Assembly (NCBI GenBank): GCA_900542935.1
Contig: UQPN01000001.1
Location: 1-64,000, forward strand
Reading direction: 5' to 3'
DNA from: an uncultured Eubacteriales bacterium
GTDB taxonomy: Bacteria > Bacillota > Clostridia > Christensenellales > Borkfalkiaceae
Length of the DNA stretch: 64,000 bases
Shown: one piece after another, positions 16,206 through 24,504 of the stretch
Layout of the letters: every line of letters starts with the position of its first letter
Position numbering within the stretch: the stretch's first letter is position 1
Translations under genes and position numbers: made by a program
The notes under the pieces: generated by a model
Databases searched by the model: none
Told to the model about the DNA's origin: nothing
What the model saw: the letters and a program-made list of their open reading frames with translations, nothing else

Positions 16206-16967
16206 ATGAAGATAACGGCAAGCATTGTAACTTTTAACAGTGTGGACGAAATAGAAAAACTGCTTGCTTCTTTGCTGAAATGTAACCTTGAAGCCGCAAA
16301 CATTTATGTGGTGGATAACGGCTCTTCGGACGGCACGGCGGAACTCGTCAGAGAGAAGTTTGCAGGCGTGAACATCATTGAAACGGGAAAGAACATCGGA
16401 TTCGGGGCGGGGCATAATCTCGCTTTGCGTTCGGTGCAATCGGATTATCACATTTTCATCAACCCGGACATTATCGTGAAGGAAGGGGAGATTGAAAAGA
16501 TGGCGGCGTATATGGAAAGCCACAAGGACGTAGTTGTGATGACGCCGAAAATCTTCAATACGGACGGAACGGAGCAATTCGTGCCGAAAAAGCGCCCGAA
16601 ATTCAAATATATTTTTGCGGGAAGATTCGAGAATAAGTTTAAGCGGTGTTATAAATTGCGGAGCGAATATACCTTAAGAGACGTTTTCGTAACCGAACCG
16701 ACGGAAATCGATTGCTGTTCCGGTTGTTTTATGTTTTGCCGGACTTCCGCGCTGTTGCGCGTCGGCGGGTTTGACGAAAGGTATTTTTTGTATTTCGAGG
16801 ACGCAGATCTGACGCGGGAACTGCAAAAGTACGGAAAGGCGATGTATGTTCCCGATTGTTCTGTTACGCACGCCTGGCACAGGGACGTAACTCGTTCGAA
16901 CAAAGCAAGAAAAATCGCGCTGAGATCTATGTTCAGTTATTTCGGAAAGTGGCGCGGGAAAAAATAA
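16206..16967 (+). CDS. family 2 glycosyltransferase, rhamnosyltransferase-like (WbbL type)
   Basis: A GT-A fold enzyme that adds a sugar from a nucleotide donor to a lipid-linked acceptor on the cytoplasmic side. The 253-residue protein starts KITASIVTFNSVDEIEKLL and has VVDNGSSDGT, a D-x-D-like NPDIIV block and CCSGCFMFCRTSALLRVGGFDERYFLYFEDADLTRE. The FDERYFLYFEDADL signature is typical of rhamnosyltransferases in gene clusters with rmlABCD. The ATG at 16206 follows AGGAGG (16195-16200) by 5 bases. The acceptor and linkage cannot be deduced. It is about 35 bases from the upstream gene and in the same operon. Confidence 0.87.
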   Translation: MKITASIVTFNSVDEIEKLLASLLKCNLEAANIYVVDNGSSDGTAELVREKFAGVNIIETGKNIGFGAGHNLALRSVQSDYHIFINPDIIVKEGEIEKMAAYMESHKDVVVMTPKIFNTDGTEQFVPKKRPKFKYIFAGRFENKFKRCYKLRSEYTLRDVFVTEPTEIDCCSGCFMFCRTSALLRVGGFDERYFLYFEDADLTRELQKYGKAMYVPDCSVTHAWHRDVTRSNKARKIALRSMFSYFGKWRGKK

Positions 16968-17006
16968 TAAACACACGAAAAATTACCGGATAACAGGAGT
17001 CGCAGA

Positions 17007-17915
17007 TTGGTTAACGTAGCGGTGTTGTTGTCTGCCTATAACGGCGACAAGTTTATAAAAGAACAGATTGAGAGCATACTGAATCAGAACGGCGTGAACG
17101 TGAAACTGACGATTCGCAACGATGGCGGAGATCCGGAAGAGAAAACGAGGAGGATTATCCGCGAATACGTTGCGAAAGACGAAAGAGTATCCTTGCTCGA
17201 AGGGGAGAACCTCGGCTGCGCGAAGAGTTTCTGGCAGCTGTTGCGGGAGGCGCCGGAGGCGGATTATTACGCTTTTGCCGACCAGGACGACGTATGGCTG
17301 CCCGATAAACTGAAAGCGGCGACGGATATGCTGCGCGGTTACGATGATACGATTCCGCAGCTGTATTGCGGCAGCGTACGGGTTGTGGACAGCGCGCTGC
17401 AGCCGATTGCGGGCGCCGAGACGGGCGGAAAAGCGTATGCGACGAAATTTCCGTTGCCGTTTATAAAAAGCATAGCGCCGGGGTGCACGTTTGTATTCAA
17501 CGAACGGGCGCGCGGAATCTGCGCGGAATACAACGGGACGTTGGATATACACGACTGGATGATGACGAAAATCGTTTCCGTGTTCGGAGAAATACATTTC
17601 GACGAAAACGCGTATATTCTGTACCGTCAGCATGGGAACAATGAAATCGGGGCGACGGGGAAAATACGTTTAAAATTCCGTTCGGTGAAAAACATTATGA
17701 GCGGTAAATGGAGACGCGCCGTTGCGGCGCGGAACGTGCTGGAAGCTTACGGGGAAGAAATAGAAGAGGGCAGAAAGCGGGAGTTGGAGATTCTGGCGGA
17801 ATACGGCGACTGCTTGAAAAACAAACGCCGTTTATTGAAAGATAAAAATTACAGGTTGCGCGGTTTTGCGGACAAATTGGGGTTCAGAGTATGTGTATTG
17901 ACCGGGAAGCTGTGA
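17007..17915 (+). CDS. family 2 glycosyltransferase
   Basis: A second GT2 enzyme of the operon, 302 residues. The N-terminal GT-A domain has VAVLLSAYNGDKFIKEQIESILNQ, IRNDGG and the YAFADQDDVWLPDKL block that carries the metal-binding D-x-D. A helical C-terminal region of about 90 residues follows. The D-Q-D-D-V-W signature is common in rhamnosyl- and related transferases (RgpB/WcaA-like). The start is TTG at 17007 with AGGAG (16995-16999) 7 bases upstream; no nearer ATG gives a complete Rossmann strand. The stop codon lies inside the next gene, an overlap of 25 bases. Confidence 0.85.
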   Translation: MVNVAVLLSAYNGDKFIKEQIESILNQNGVNVKLTIRNDGGDPEEKTRRIIREYVAKDERVSLLEGENLGCAKSFWQLLREAPEADYYAFADQDDVWLPDKLKAATDMLRGYDDTIPQLYCGSVRVVDSALQPIAGAETGGKAYATKFPLPFIKSIAPGCTFVFNERARGICAEYNGTLDIHDWMMTKIVSVFGEIHFDENAYILYRQHGNNEIGATGKIRLKFRSVKNIMSGKWRRAVAARNVLEAYGEEIEEGRKRELEILAEYGDCLKNKRRLLKDKNYRLRGFADKLGFRVCVLTGKL

Positions 17916-19195
17916 AGCTGTCGTCGCTGAAAGCAAAATGGAATGACAAGAACTTGTACGACTGCGTTGTACGGGCGTTTTTGTTTGTGTTTTTATTCTC
18001 TTCGGTGTTGATTCCGTACGATACGTTTTATACGAAAAAATTGTCGTGCGCGGCGTTGCTGGTACTGACGGGAATTTATTTTTTAAGGAAGAAACGTACG
18101 ATGGCGGACGCCTGGATAATCTTTCTGGGCGGCGCGGTGCCTTTATGGTACACGCTGGATTCCGTGCTGAAAAATACCGATAATATTTCCTCTGCCGTCG
18201 GTATGGCGTATCCCGGTTTTCTGCTGCTGACCGCGATACTTCTGAAAGGATTCGTAAAAGATTACAAAAAATATTATCTTTGGGCGTTGAAGGCAGAAAG
18301 CGCGATTATCGTGCTTTCCGTGTATTTCGATATATTTTCGATGCTGAAAATCACCGAAAATCCGATTCTTTCATGGTATGCCCGCACGGAAAACGCCATG
18401 ATAGGCAGTGGATCGTACTTTTTTACCTACTATATGGTGTTCATCAAGACTTCGCCGCTGCTTTTGATTTTGTTGTTCGATTCGTTGAAAAAGGGGGACT
18501 TGTTCTGGGCGGTAATCAGTGCGCTGGCGTGTTATTTTTCAGGTACGCGGGCAAACGTGTTTGTGATGATTGCCCTGCTTGTGATATATCTGGCGTTCTT
18601 TCAGAAGCAGGCGCGGGCGAGAATGATTTTCGTGGTTGCCGCCACGTTGATCTGTCTGTTATTCTGCAATAAAATCGTAGACAGAGTGATTACGATTTTT
18701 TTGAATAAGGCGAGTTCGGACGCGACGAGAGACGGGCATTTACAGGGAATGTTCGTTCTGTGGAAGAACAAACCATCGGATTTCTTTTTCGGAACGGGAT
18801 TCGGCAGCAGCTATTATTCTTACGGCACGAACAGATTTGAAAACAACGTTGAATTGTCCTACTGGGATATGATACGGAGAGTGGGGCTTACGGGATTTCT
18901 GCCGTTTATGGCGACGCTGTTATACCCGATTGCCGCGATGACGATTCCCGTTTATCCGTTTGCGCCGAAATACGGGAAATGGAAACTGTGGACGAGAAAT
19001 TACGACATACTGTTGCCTTATATCGGGTTTTTGCTGATTTCCTATACGAATCCGTTTTTGTATTCGACGACGGGTTTTTCGTTCCTGATTCTGTTATATT
19101 CGGCGATACTGAGAACAAACGAAACCGTTCGCAGGGAAACGGGTACGCTGCCGCTGCGCGCTCTCGGTTCTGCAATGGAAACGGCGGAAATGTAA
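17891..19195 (+). CDS. O-antigen polymerase/ligase-like membrane protein (Wzy candidate)
   Basis: The 434-residue protein is very hydrophobic, with roughly ten predicted membrane segments and a larger external loop between about 290 and 345 (DATRDGHLQGMFVLWKNKPSDFFFGTGFGS). The pattern of a late periplasm-side loop with GxGFG-like residues is that of the O-antigen ligase/polymerase superfamily. Given flippase, priming transferase and GT2 neighbours, a Wzy-type polymerase that joins repeat units outside the membrane is the most likely job. Sequence alone does not separate polymerase from ligase. Start ATG 17891 overlaps the previous gene; a GTG at 17912 is an alternative. Confidence 0.7.
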   Translation: MCIDREAVKLSSLKAKWNDKNLYDCVVRAFLFVFLFSSVLIPYDTFYTKKLSCAALLVLTGIYFLRKKRTMADAWIIFLGGAVPLWYTLDSVLKNTDNISSAVGMAYPGFLLLTAILLKGFVKDYKKYYLWALKAESAIIVLSVYFDIFSMLKITENPILSWYARTENAMIGSGSYFFTYYMVFIKTSPLLLILLFDSLKKGDLFWAVISALACYFSGTRANVFVMIALLVIYLAFFQKQARARMIFVVAATLICLLFCNKIVDRVITIFLNKASSDATRDGHLQGMFVLWKNKPSDFFFGTGFGSSYYSYGTNRFENNVELSYWDMIRRVGLTGFLPFMATLLYPIAAMTIPVYPFAPKYGKWKLWTRNYDILLPYIGFLLISYTNPFLYSTTGFSFLILLYSAILRTNETVRRETGTLPLRALGSAMETAEM

Positions 19196-19211
19196 AGGAC
19201 GGGGAATACAA

Positions 19212-20099
19212 ATGAAAGGAATCATACTTGCGGGGGGAAGCGGGACGAGATTGTATCCGCTCACGATGGTAACAAGCAAACAGCTTTTGCCGGTGTACGA
19301 TAAACCGATGGTGTTTTATCCGATATCGACGCTGATGCTGGCGGGTATCAAAGACATACTGTTGATATCGACGCCGTCGGATTTGCCGAATTTCGAAAGA
19401 CTTCTCGGCGACGGGCGGCGGTACGGCATCAACTTATCGTATCGGGAGCAGCCTTCGCCGGACGGGTTGGCACAGGCGTTTCTGATAGGAAAAGAGTTTA
19501 TCGGAGCGGACGCCTGTGCGATGGTGCTCGGCGATAACGTGTTTTACGGAAACGGATTCGGCAAGACGCTTCGCGCCGCGACGGAAAACGCGGAAAAAAA
19601 TAAACGGGCGACCGTGTTCGGGTATTATGTGAACGATCCGGAACGGTTCGGCGTGGTGGAATTCGACGAGCGGGGACAGGTGGTATCGATAGAGGAAAAG
19701 CCGGAAGCGCCGAAGAGCAATTACGCGGTTACGGGGCTGTATTTTTATCCGTCCGGCGTAAGCGAAAAGGCGCAGGCGGTGAAGCCTTCGGCGCGCGGCG
19801 AGCTGGAAATCACGAGTCTGAACGAGATGTACCTGAAAGATAAGAAGCTGGACGTACAGCTTCTGGGACGCGGGTTCGCCTGGCTGGATACGGGCACGAC
19901 GGATTCACTGGCGGAGGCTTCGAATTTTGTGCAGATGATGCAGAACAGACAGGGAATTCAAATTTCCGCCCTGGAAGAAATCGCCTACAAAAACGGCTGG
20001 ATAGACAAAGCGGAATTGCTGGAGTCTGCGGACAGGTACGGAAAATCTCCTTACGGAACGCACCTGAGAAAGGTGGCGGAAGGGAAAATTCAGTACTGA
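19212..20099 (+). CDS. rfbA: glucose-1-phosphate thymidylyltransferase (RmlA)
   Basis: It makes dTDP-glucose from glucose-1-phosphate and dTTP, the first step of dTDP-L-rhamnose synthesis. The 295-residue protein begins MKGIILAGGSGTRLYPLT, the nucleotide-binding signature. It has SKQLLPVYDKPMVFYPISTLMLAGI, GLAQAF, LGDNVFYG, the EEKPEAPKSNYAV block and WLDTGTTDSLAEAS. It is full length for the family and lies 16 bases after the polymerase gene with GGACGGGGAA as a ribosome-binding region. Confident. Confidence 0.97.
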   Translation: MKGIILAGGSGTRLYPLTMVTSKQLLPVYDKPMVFYPISTLMLAGIKDILLISTPSDLPNFERLLGDGRRYGINLSYREQPSPDGLAQAFLIGKEFIGADACAMVLGDNVFYGNGFGKTLRAATENAEKNKRATVFGYYVNDPERFGVVEFDERGQVVSIEEKPEAPKSNYAVTGLYFYPSGVSEKAQAVKPSARGELEITSLNEMYLKDKKLDVQLLGRGFAWLDTGTTDSLAEASNFVQMMQNRQGIQISALEEIAYKNGWIDKAELLESADRYGKSPYGTHLRKVAEGKIQY

Positions 20100-20120
20100 T
20101 ACGATAAGGAGAAAGAAGAT

Positions 20121-20987
20121 ATGCGCGTTTTGGTTACGGGCGTGAAAGGACAGCTCGGATACGACGTAGTAAACGAATTGAAAAAACGGAATCATGAAGT
20201 TATCGGTGTGGACGTGGACGAGATGGACGTTACGAACGAATCCGTCGTAAAGCGCGTGATCGGCGAGGCGAAGCCGGACGCGGTGATTCACTGCGCCGCC
20301 TGGACGGCGGTGGACGCGGCGGAAGAACCGGAAAACGCGGCGAAAGCGATGAAAATAAACGCGGACGGCACGAAATATATCGCGGAGGCATGCCGTGAAA
20401 CCGATGCGAAAATGATGTACATTTCCACCGATTACGTGTTCGACGGGCAGGGAGAGCAGCCGTGGCAACCGGATTGTAAAGCATATGCTCCGCTGAACGT
20501 GTACGGCGAAAGCAAACTAAACGGAGAGAAAGCGGCGGAGGCGCTGCTCGAAAAATATTTTATCGTCCGAATTGCGTGGGTGTTCGGGAAAAACGGAAAC
20601 AATTTCGTGAAAACGATGCTGAAACTGAGCGAAACGCACGATACGTTGCGGGTGGTGAACGATCAGATAGGCACGCCGACGTATACGTACGACCTTGCAA
20701 AATTGCTCGCGGATATGATTGAAACGGAAAAATACGGAGTTTATCACGCGACGAACGAGGGCGGATATATATCCTGGGCGGAATTTGCGGAGGAAATTTT
20801 CAGACAAGCCGGGAAAAACACGCGGGTGATTCCCGTAACGACGGCGGAATACGGAATATCGAAGGCAAAACGCCCGTTCAACAGTCGGCTGGATAAATCG
20901 AAGCTGGTCGCTTCGGGGTTCGAGCCGTTGCCTTTGTGGAAGGACGCGCTGAAAAGATACCTGAACGTTCTGAAGGAGAATTCGTAG
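20121..20987 (+). CDS. rfbD: dTDP-4-dehydrorhamnose reductase (RmlD)
   Basis: The last step to dTDP-L-rhamnose, an NAD(P)H-dependent reduction. The 288-residue SDR-fold protein has a GVKGQLGYD dinucleotide motif, DEMDVTN, the HCAAWTAVDAAE block and STDYVFDG. The catalytic YGESKLNGE (Y-x-x-x-K) and RIAWVFG follow. AAGGAG lies ahead of the ATG. It is placed directly after rfbA. Confident. Confidence 0.96.
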   Translation: MRVLVTGVKGQLGYDVVNELKKRNHEVIGVDVDEMDVTNESVVKRVIGEAKPDAVIHCAAWTAVDAAEEPENAAKAMKINADGTKYIAEACRETDAKMMYISTDYVFDGQGEQPWQPDCKAYAPLNVYGESKLNGEKAAEALLEKYFIVRIAWVFGKNGNNFVKTMLKLSETHDTLRVVNDQIGTPTYTYDLAKLLADMIETEKYGVYHATNEGGYISWAEFAEEIFRQAGKNTRVIPVTTAEYGISKAKRPFNSRLDKSKLVASGFEPLPLWKDALKRYLNVLKENS

Positions 20988-20988
20988 T

Positions 20989-22431
20989 TTGGGCGCTTTT
21001 TTCAAAAAAGTTCTGTATGCCGTCGGCGCGAATCTGCTCAGTCTGCTGGTTTCCGTGCTGACGACGCTGATCGTTCCGAAATTTTTCGGCGACGCCGTAG
21101 AACAATACGGGTATCTGAAAATTTATTTGTTCTACGTAGGGTATATAGGATTTTTTCATCTGGGATGGTGCGACGGAATTTTTCTGCGCGACGGCGGAAA
21201 GCAATGGAGCGAACTGGATAAGCCGTTGTATGCGGGACAGTTCCGTCTGCTTTCACTGATGCAGCTGGCGGTGGGCGCGTTGATTTCCGCATTCGGCTGC
21301 ATATTCGCCTCGGATGCGGATTATCAATTTATTTTTGTTGCGATCGGCGTGAACGTTCTCGTGTATCTGCCGCGCACCATGCTTGCGTATTATCTGCAGA
21401 CGACGAACCGTATCAAAGAGTATTCTTCGATCACCACGGCGGGCAGATCCGTTTACGGCATATCCATCGTTCTGATTCTGCTGTTTTTTACGCGGAGTTA
21501 CAGGCATTTCGTAATCGGGGATATTATCGGAAAGACGGTGGCTTTGTTTGTGGCGGTATGGTGGTGCAGGGATATCGTACTGAAATCGAAATCCGCGCCG
21601 CTTAAAGCCACGTTCAAAGAAGCGGGCGTGAACATATCCGTGGGAATCAAACTGTTGTTCGCGAACATAGCGAGCATGCTGGTTACCGGCATAGTGCAAT
21701 GGGGAATTCAGGCGAAATGGGATGTGGCGACGTACGGTAAAATTTCTTTTACGCTGAGCATTTCGAATCTGCTGTTGCAGTTCATCAGCGCGGTGGCGCT
21801 GGTTTTGTACCCGACGTTAAGACGGACGAACAGAGAAAGTCTTACCGGAATATACGGCGTTCTGAGAAACGTGCTGATGGTGCCGACGCTCGGCTTTCTT
21901 GCGGCGTATTATCCCGTGGAGTTGTTATTGTCTTATTGGCTGCCGCAGTATGCCGAAAGCATGCGATATATGGCGATTCTCTTTCCTGTATGTATTTACG
22001 CGGCGAAAAATACGCTGCTGGTGAACACGTATCTGAACGTTTGCAGAATGGAAAAGAAGATGCTGTACATCAATCTGGCAAGCGTGGCGGTGGCGGCGCT
22101 GACTACGGCGGTATCCGTTTTTGCGTTGCGGAATCTGACGCTGGCGATGATGAGCGTGGTGGTGAACCAGATGTTCTGCTGCATTACAGGGGAAATCGTT
22201 TTATCGAAGCGGATGAACGTTGCCGTGGCGAAGGATAACGTGCTGGAAGTGCTGCTGACGGTGTTGTTCGTCGGCGTGAACCGGTTTATCGGCGGCTGGA
22301 CGGGCGTAGCGTTGTATTGCGCGGGGTACGTTTTGTATCTGGCGCTTAAAAGCAGGGATATCAAGGAAACTTTCCGGAACCTGAAAGCGTTGCGGAACGG
22401 AAAAAAGGAGGATAAAAATGGGACAGATTAA
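20989..22431 (+). CDS. polysaccharide flippase (Wzx-like, MOP superfamily)
   Basis: A 480-residue integral membrane protein with about 12-14 hydrophobic segments spread along its length. The N-terminus (FFKKVLYAVGANLLSLLVSVLTTLIVPKFFG) resembles oligosaccharide flippases of the Wzx/RfbX group. It is expected to turn lipid-linked repeat units across the membrane. The start is TTG at 20989, one base after the rfbD stop, with AAGGAG (20973-20978) 10 bases upstream. The 3' end overlaps rfbC by 14 bases. It interrupts the rml genes (rfbA-rfbD-flippase-rfbC-rfbB), an arrangement that ties rhamnose supply to export. Confidence 0.85.
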   Translation: MGAFFKKVLYAVGANLLSLLVSVLTTLIVPKFFGDAVEQYGYLKIYLFYVGYIGFFHLGWCDGIFLRDGGKQWSELDKPLYAGQFRLLSLMQLAVGALISAFGCIFASDADYQFIFVAIGVNVLVYLPRTMLAYYLQTTNRIKEYSSITTAGRSVYGISIVLILLFFTRSYRHFVIGDIIGKTVALFVAVWWCRDIVLKSKSAPLKATFKEAGVNISVGIKLLFANIASMLVTGIVQWGIQAKWDVATYGKISFTLSISNLLLQFISAVALVLYPTLRRTNRESLTGIYGVLRNVLMVPTLGFLAAYYPVELLLSYWLPQYAESMRYMAILFPVCIYAAKNTLLVNTYLNVCRMEKKMLYINLASVAVAALTTAVSVFALRNLTLAMMSVVVNQMFCCITGEIVLSKRMNVAVAKDNVLEVLLTVLFVGVNRFIGGWTGVALYCAGYVLYLALKSRDIKETFRNLKALRNGKKEDKNGTD

Positions 22432-22990
22432 AGTATTGAAAAACGCGGGAAATATAAAAGGGCTTTGCGTTATAGAACCGGCGGTGCACGGCGACGAACG
22501 CGGGTATTTCATGGAAACGTATAACGCGCGGGATATGCGCGAAGCCGGGCTGGATATGACGTTTGTGCAGGATAATCAGTCGATGTCGAAAAAAGGCGTG
22601 CTGCGCGGGCTTCATTTTCAGAAACAATATCCGCAGGGAAAGCTGGTGCGGGTGATTTCGGGCGCGGTGTTCGACGTTGCCGTGGATTTGCGGAAAAATT
22701 CCGGAACGTTCGGGAAATGGTACGGCGTGGAGCTGACGGCGGAGAACAAGAAACAATTTTATATTCCGGAAGGGTTCGCGCACGGATTTTTGGTGCGTTC
22801 GGAAACGGCTGAATTCTGTTATAAGGTTACGGATTACTGGCATCCGGACGACGAAGGCGGCATTATGTGGAACGACCCGGACATCGGCATCGACTGGGGA
22901 GACGTTTCCGGCGTGATTTTAAGCGAAAAGGATAAAATTCATCCGCTGCTGAAAGATTGCAAATTTGCGTTCGGGGAGAAGAAACAATGA
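22418..22990 (+). CDS. rfbC: dTDP-4-dehydrorhamnose 3,5-epimerase (RmlC)
   Basis: It epimerises dTDP-4-keto-6-deoxyglucose at C3 and C5. The 190-residue cupin protein has HGDERGYFMETY and FVQDNQSMSKKGVLRGLHFQ, where H66 is the expected catalytic base. GAVFDVAVDLRKNSGTFGKW, the IPEGFAHGF block and NDPDIGIDW near the end follow. AGGAGG-like GGAGG precedes the ATG, inside the end of the flippase gene. Its stop overlaps the rfbB start as ATGA, a sign of coupled translation. Confidence 0.96.
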   Translation: MGQIKVLKNAGNIKGLCVIEPAVHGDERGYFMETYNARDMREAGLDMTFVQDNQSMSKKGVLRGLHFQKQYPQGKLVRVISGAVFDVAVDLRKNSGTFGKWYGVELTAENKKQFYIPEGFAHGFLVRSETAEFCYKVTDYWHPDDEGGIMWNDPDIGIDWGDVSGVILSEKDKIHPLLKDCKFAFGEKKQ

Positions 22991-24012
22991 GTGAAACTGT
23001 GCTTATAACGGGCGGAGCGGGGTTTATCGGTTCGAATTTCGTGTACCACATGCTGAAAGAACATCCCGATGATAAAATCGTGTGCGTGGACTGCCTGACG
23101 TACGCGGGAAATATGTCTACGCTGGCGGAGGCGATGAAAAACGAGCGGTTTGTTTTTTATAAAACGAACATCTGCGACCGCGCGGGGATTTATAAAATCT
23201 TTGAAACGGAACATCCGGATATCGTTGTAAACTTTGCCGCGGAAAGCCATGTGGACCGTTCGATTGAAACGCCCGAAATTTTTTTGCAGACGAATATTCT
23301 CGGTACGCAGGTGATGATGGACGCCTGCCGGAAATACGGTATAGGACGGTATCATCAGGTTTCGACGGATGAAGTTTACGGGGATTTGCCGCTGGACCGA
23401 CCCGATTTGTTTTTTACGGAAAATACGCCGATACGTACTTCATCTCCCTATTCGGCGAGCAAGGCGTCGGCGGATCTGCTGGTGCAGGCGTATCACAGGA
23501 CGTTCGGTCTGCCTGTTACGATTTCCCGCTGTTCGAATAACTACGGACCGTATCATTTTCCCGAAAAGCTGATTCCGCTGACGATTGCGAACTGCCTGAA
23601 CGACAAGCCGCTGCCCGTATACGGCGAGGGACTGAACGTGCGCGACTGGTTGTACGTGGAGGATCATTGCCGTGCGATAGATTTGATTATTCATCGCGCG
23701 AGGGAAGGAGAAGTGTATAACGTGGGCGGACATAACGAGATGAGAAATATCGACATCGTGAAGCTGATTTGCAATTATCTCGGAAAACCGTACAGCCTGA
23801 TAAAGCACGTATCCGACCGAAAAGGGCATGATATGCGCTATGCGATCGATCCGACGAAGATTCATGACGAGCTGGGCTGGTTGCCGGAAACGAAATTCGC
23901 CGACGGCATTAAAAAAACAATCGACTGGTATCTCGACAACCGCGAATGGTGGGAAACAATAGTGAGCGGCGAATACAGAAATTATTACGAAAAAATGTAC
24001 GGCGGCAGATAA
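22987..24012 (+). CDS. rfbB: dTDP-glucose 4,6-dehydratase (RmlB)
   Basis: It converts dTDP-glucose to dTDP-4-keto-6-deoxyglucose with bound NAD. The 341-residue SDR protein has TGGAGFIGSNF at the N-terminus, NFAAESHVDRS, VSTDEVYGD, the catalytic YSASKASAD and NNYGPYHFPEKLIPL. RDWLYVEDHC and a C-terminal substrate domain follow. The ATG at 22987 overlaps the rfbC stop by ATGA and has GGGGAG (22974-22979) at 7 bases; an upstream in-frame extension is open but lies within rfbC. Last gene of the operon. Confidence 0.97.
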   Translation: MSETVLITGGAGFIGSNFVYHMLKEHPDDKIVCVDCLTYAGNMSTLAEAMKNERFVFYKTNICDRAGIYKIFETEHPDIVVNFAAESHVDRSIETPEIFLQTNILGTQVMMDACRKYGIGRYHQVSTDEVYGDLPLDRPDLFFTENTPIRTSSPYSASKASADLLVQAYHRTFGLPVTISRCSNNYGPYHFPEKLIPLTIANCLNDKPLPVYGEGLNVRDWLYVEDHCRAIDLIIHRAREGEVYNVGGHNEMRNIDIVKLICNYLGKPYSLIKHVSDRKGHDMRYAIDPTKIHDELGWLPETKFADGIKKTIDWYLDNREWWETIVSGEYRNYYEKMYGGR

Positions 24013-24030
24013 TGCAGCCGAAAAAAAAAG

Positions 24031-24064
24031 AAGCAGGTCCGGGAGTTTCCGGACTTGTTTTTTT
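24031..24064 (+). terminator. terminator of the polysaccharide operon
   Basis: A 12-bp stem (24031-24042 with 24049-24060, two G-T pairs) with a T-run (24058-24064). An A-run at 24021-24029 lies in front of it. Confidence 0.85.
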
Positions 24065-24181
24065 GCGCTTTGCGTATTTTTTATCGGCGCTTTCCGTTTC
24101 GAAAAAAATGATCGGAGACTTCCGATAATTTGTTTCTGTAATTGCCGCGGGGCGGAAAATCGAAAAAACCGTTCGAATTAC

Positions 24182-24210
24182 TTGACTTTTTTGCGAAAAA
24201 AAGCTATAAT
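24182..24210 (+). promoter_or_regulatory. sigma-A promoter of the 3240-residue lipoprotein gene
   Basis: TTGACT (24182-24187), 17 bases, TATAAT (24205-24210). Transcription would start near 24217, giving a leader of about 290 bases. Confidence 0.85.
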
Positions 24211-24216
24211 AAAGCA

Positions 24217-24504
24217 TAAATATATCGCAAACGTGCTTATTTTACCGCGATATATCCAAAAATAGCTCCAAAATCGCATTATTAAATGATTTCAATTTGT
24301 TTTTTCTATCGGATATGTCGATTCGAAAAACGGCAAAAATTGCGATTAAAGCGTTTTTTCGAATAAATCAATCGGATAAATCGATTGATTTTCGTGCGAA
24401 AACGGGCGGGCGATTTACCGATTTACGTGAATTCCGGCGGCGTCGCAAAGCGCAAAGCCGATTCGGATACAAAGTTTTTAACCGAAAAACGGAGGTATAT
24501 TTTT
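24217..24504 (+). other. long AT-rich 5' leader with inverted repeats
   Basis: The leader holds a perfect 9-bp inverted repeat (AATCAATCG at 24366-24374, CGATTGATT at 24382-24390, loop 7) and repeated words such as TCGATTCGAAAA. No riboswitch that I know fits. The frame upstream of the ATG is open for part of it but lacks a ribosome-binding site. Confidence 0.4.

Noticed and set aside
24440..24480. CGCAAAGCC in the leader of the giant gene, like part of a cyclic-di-GMP-I riboswitch
   Set aside because: The partner block (AGGGCAAACC-like) and the remaining helices are absent, so the match is too short to support a riboswitch.
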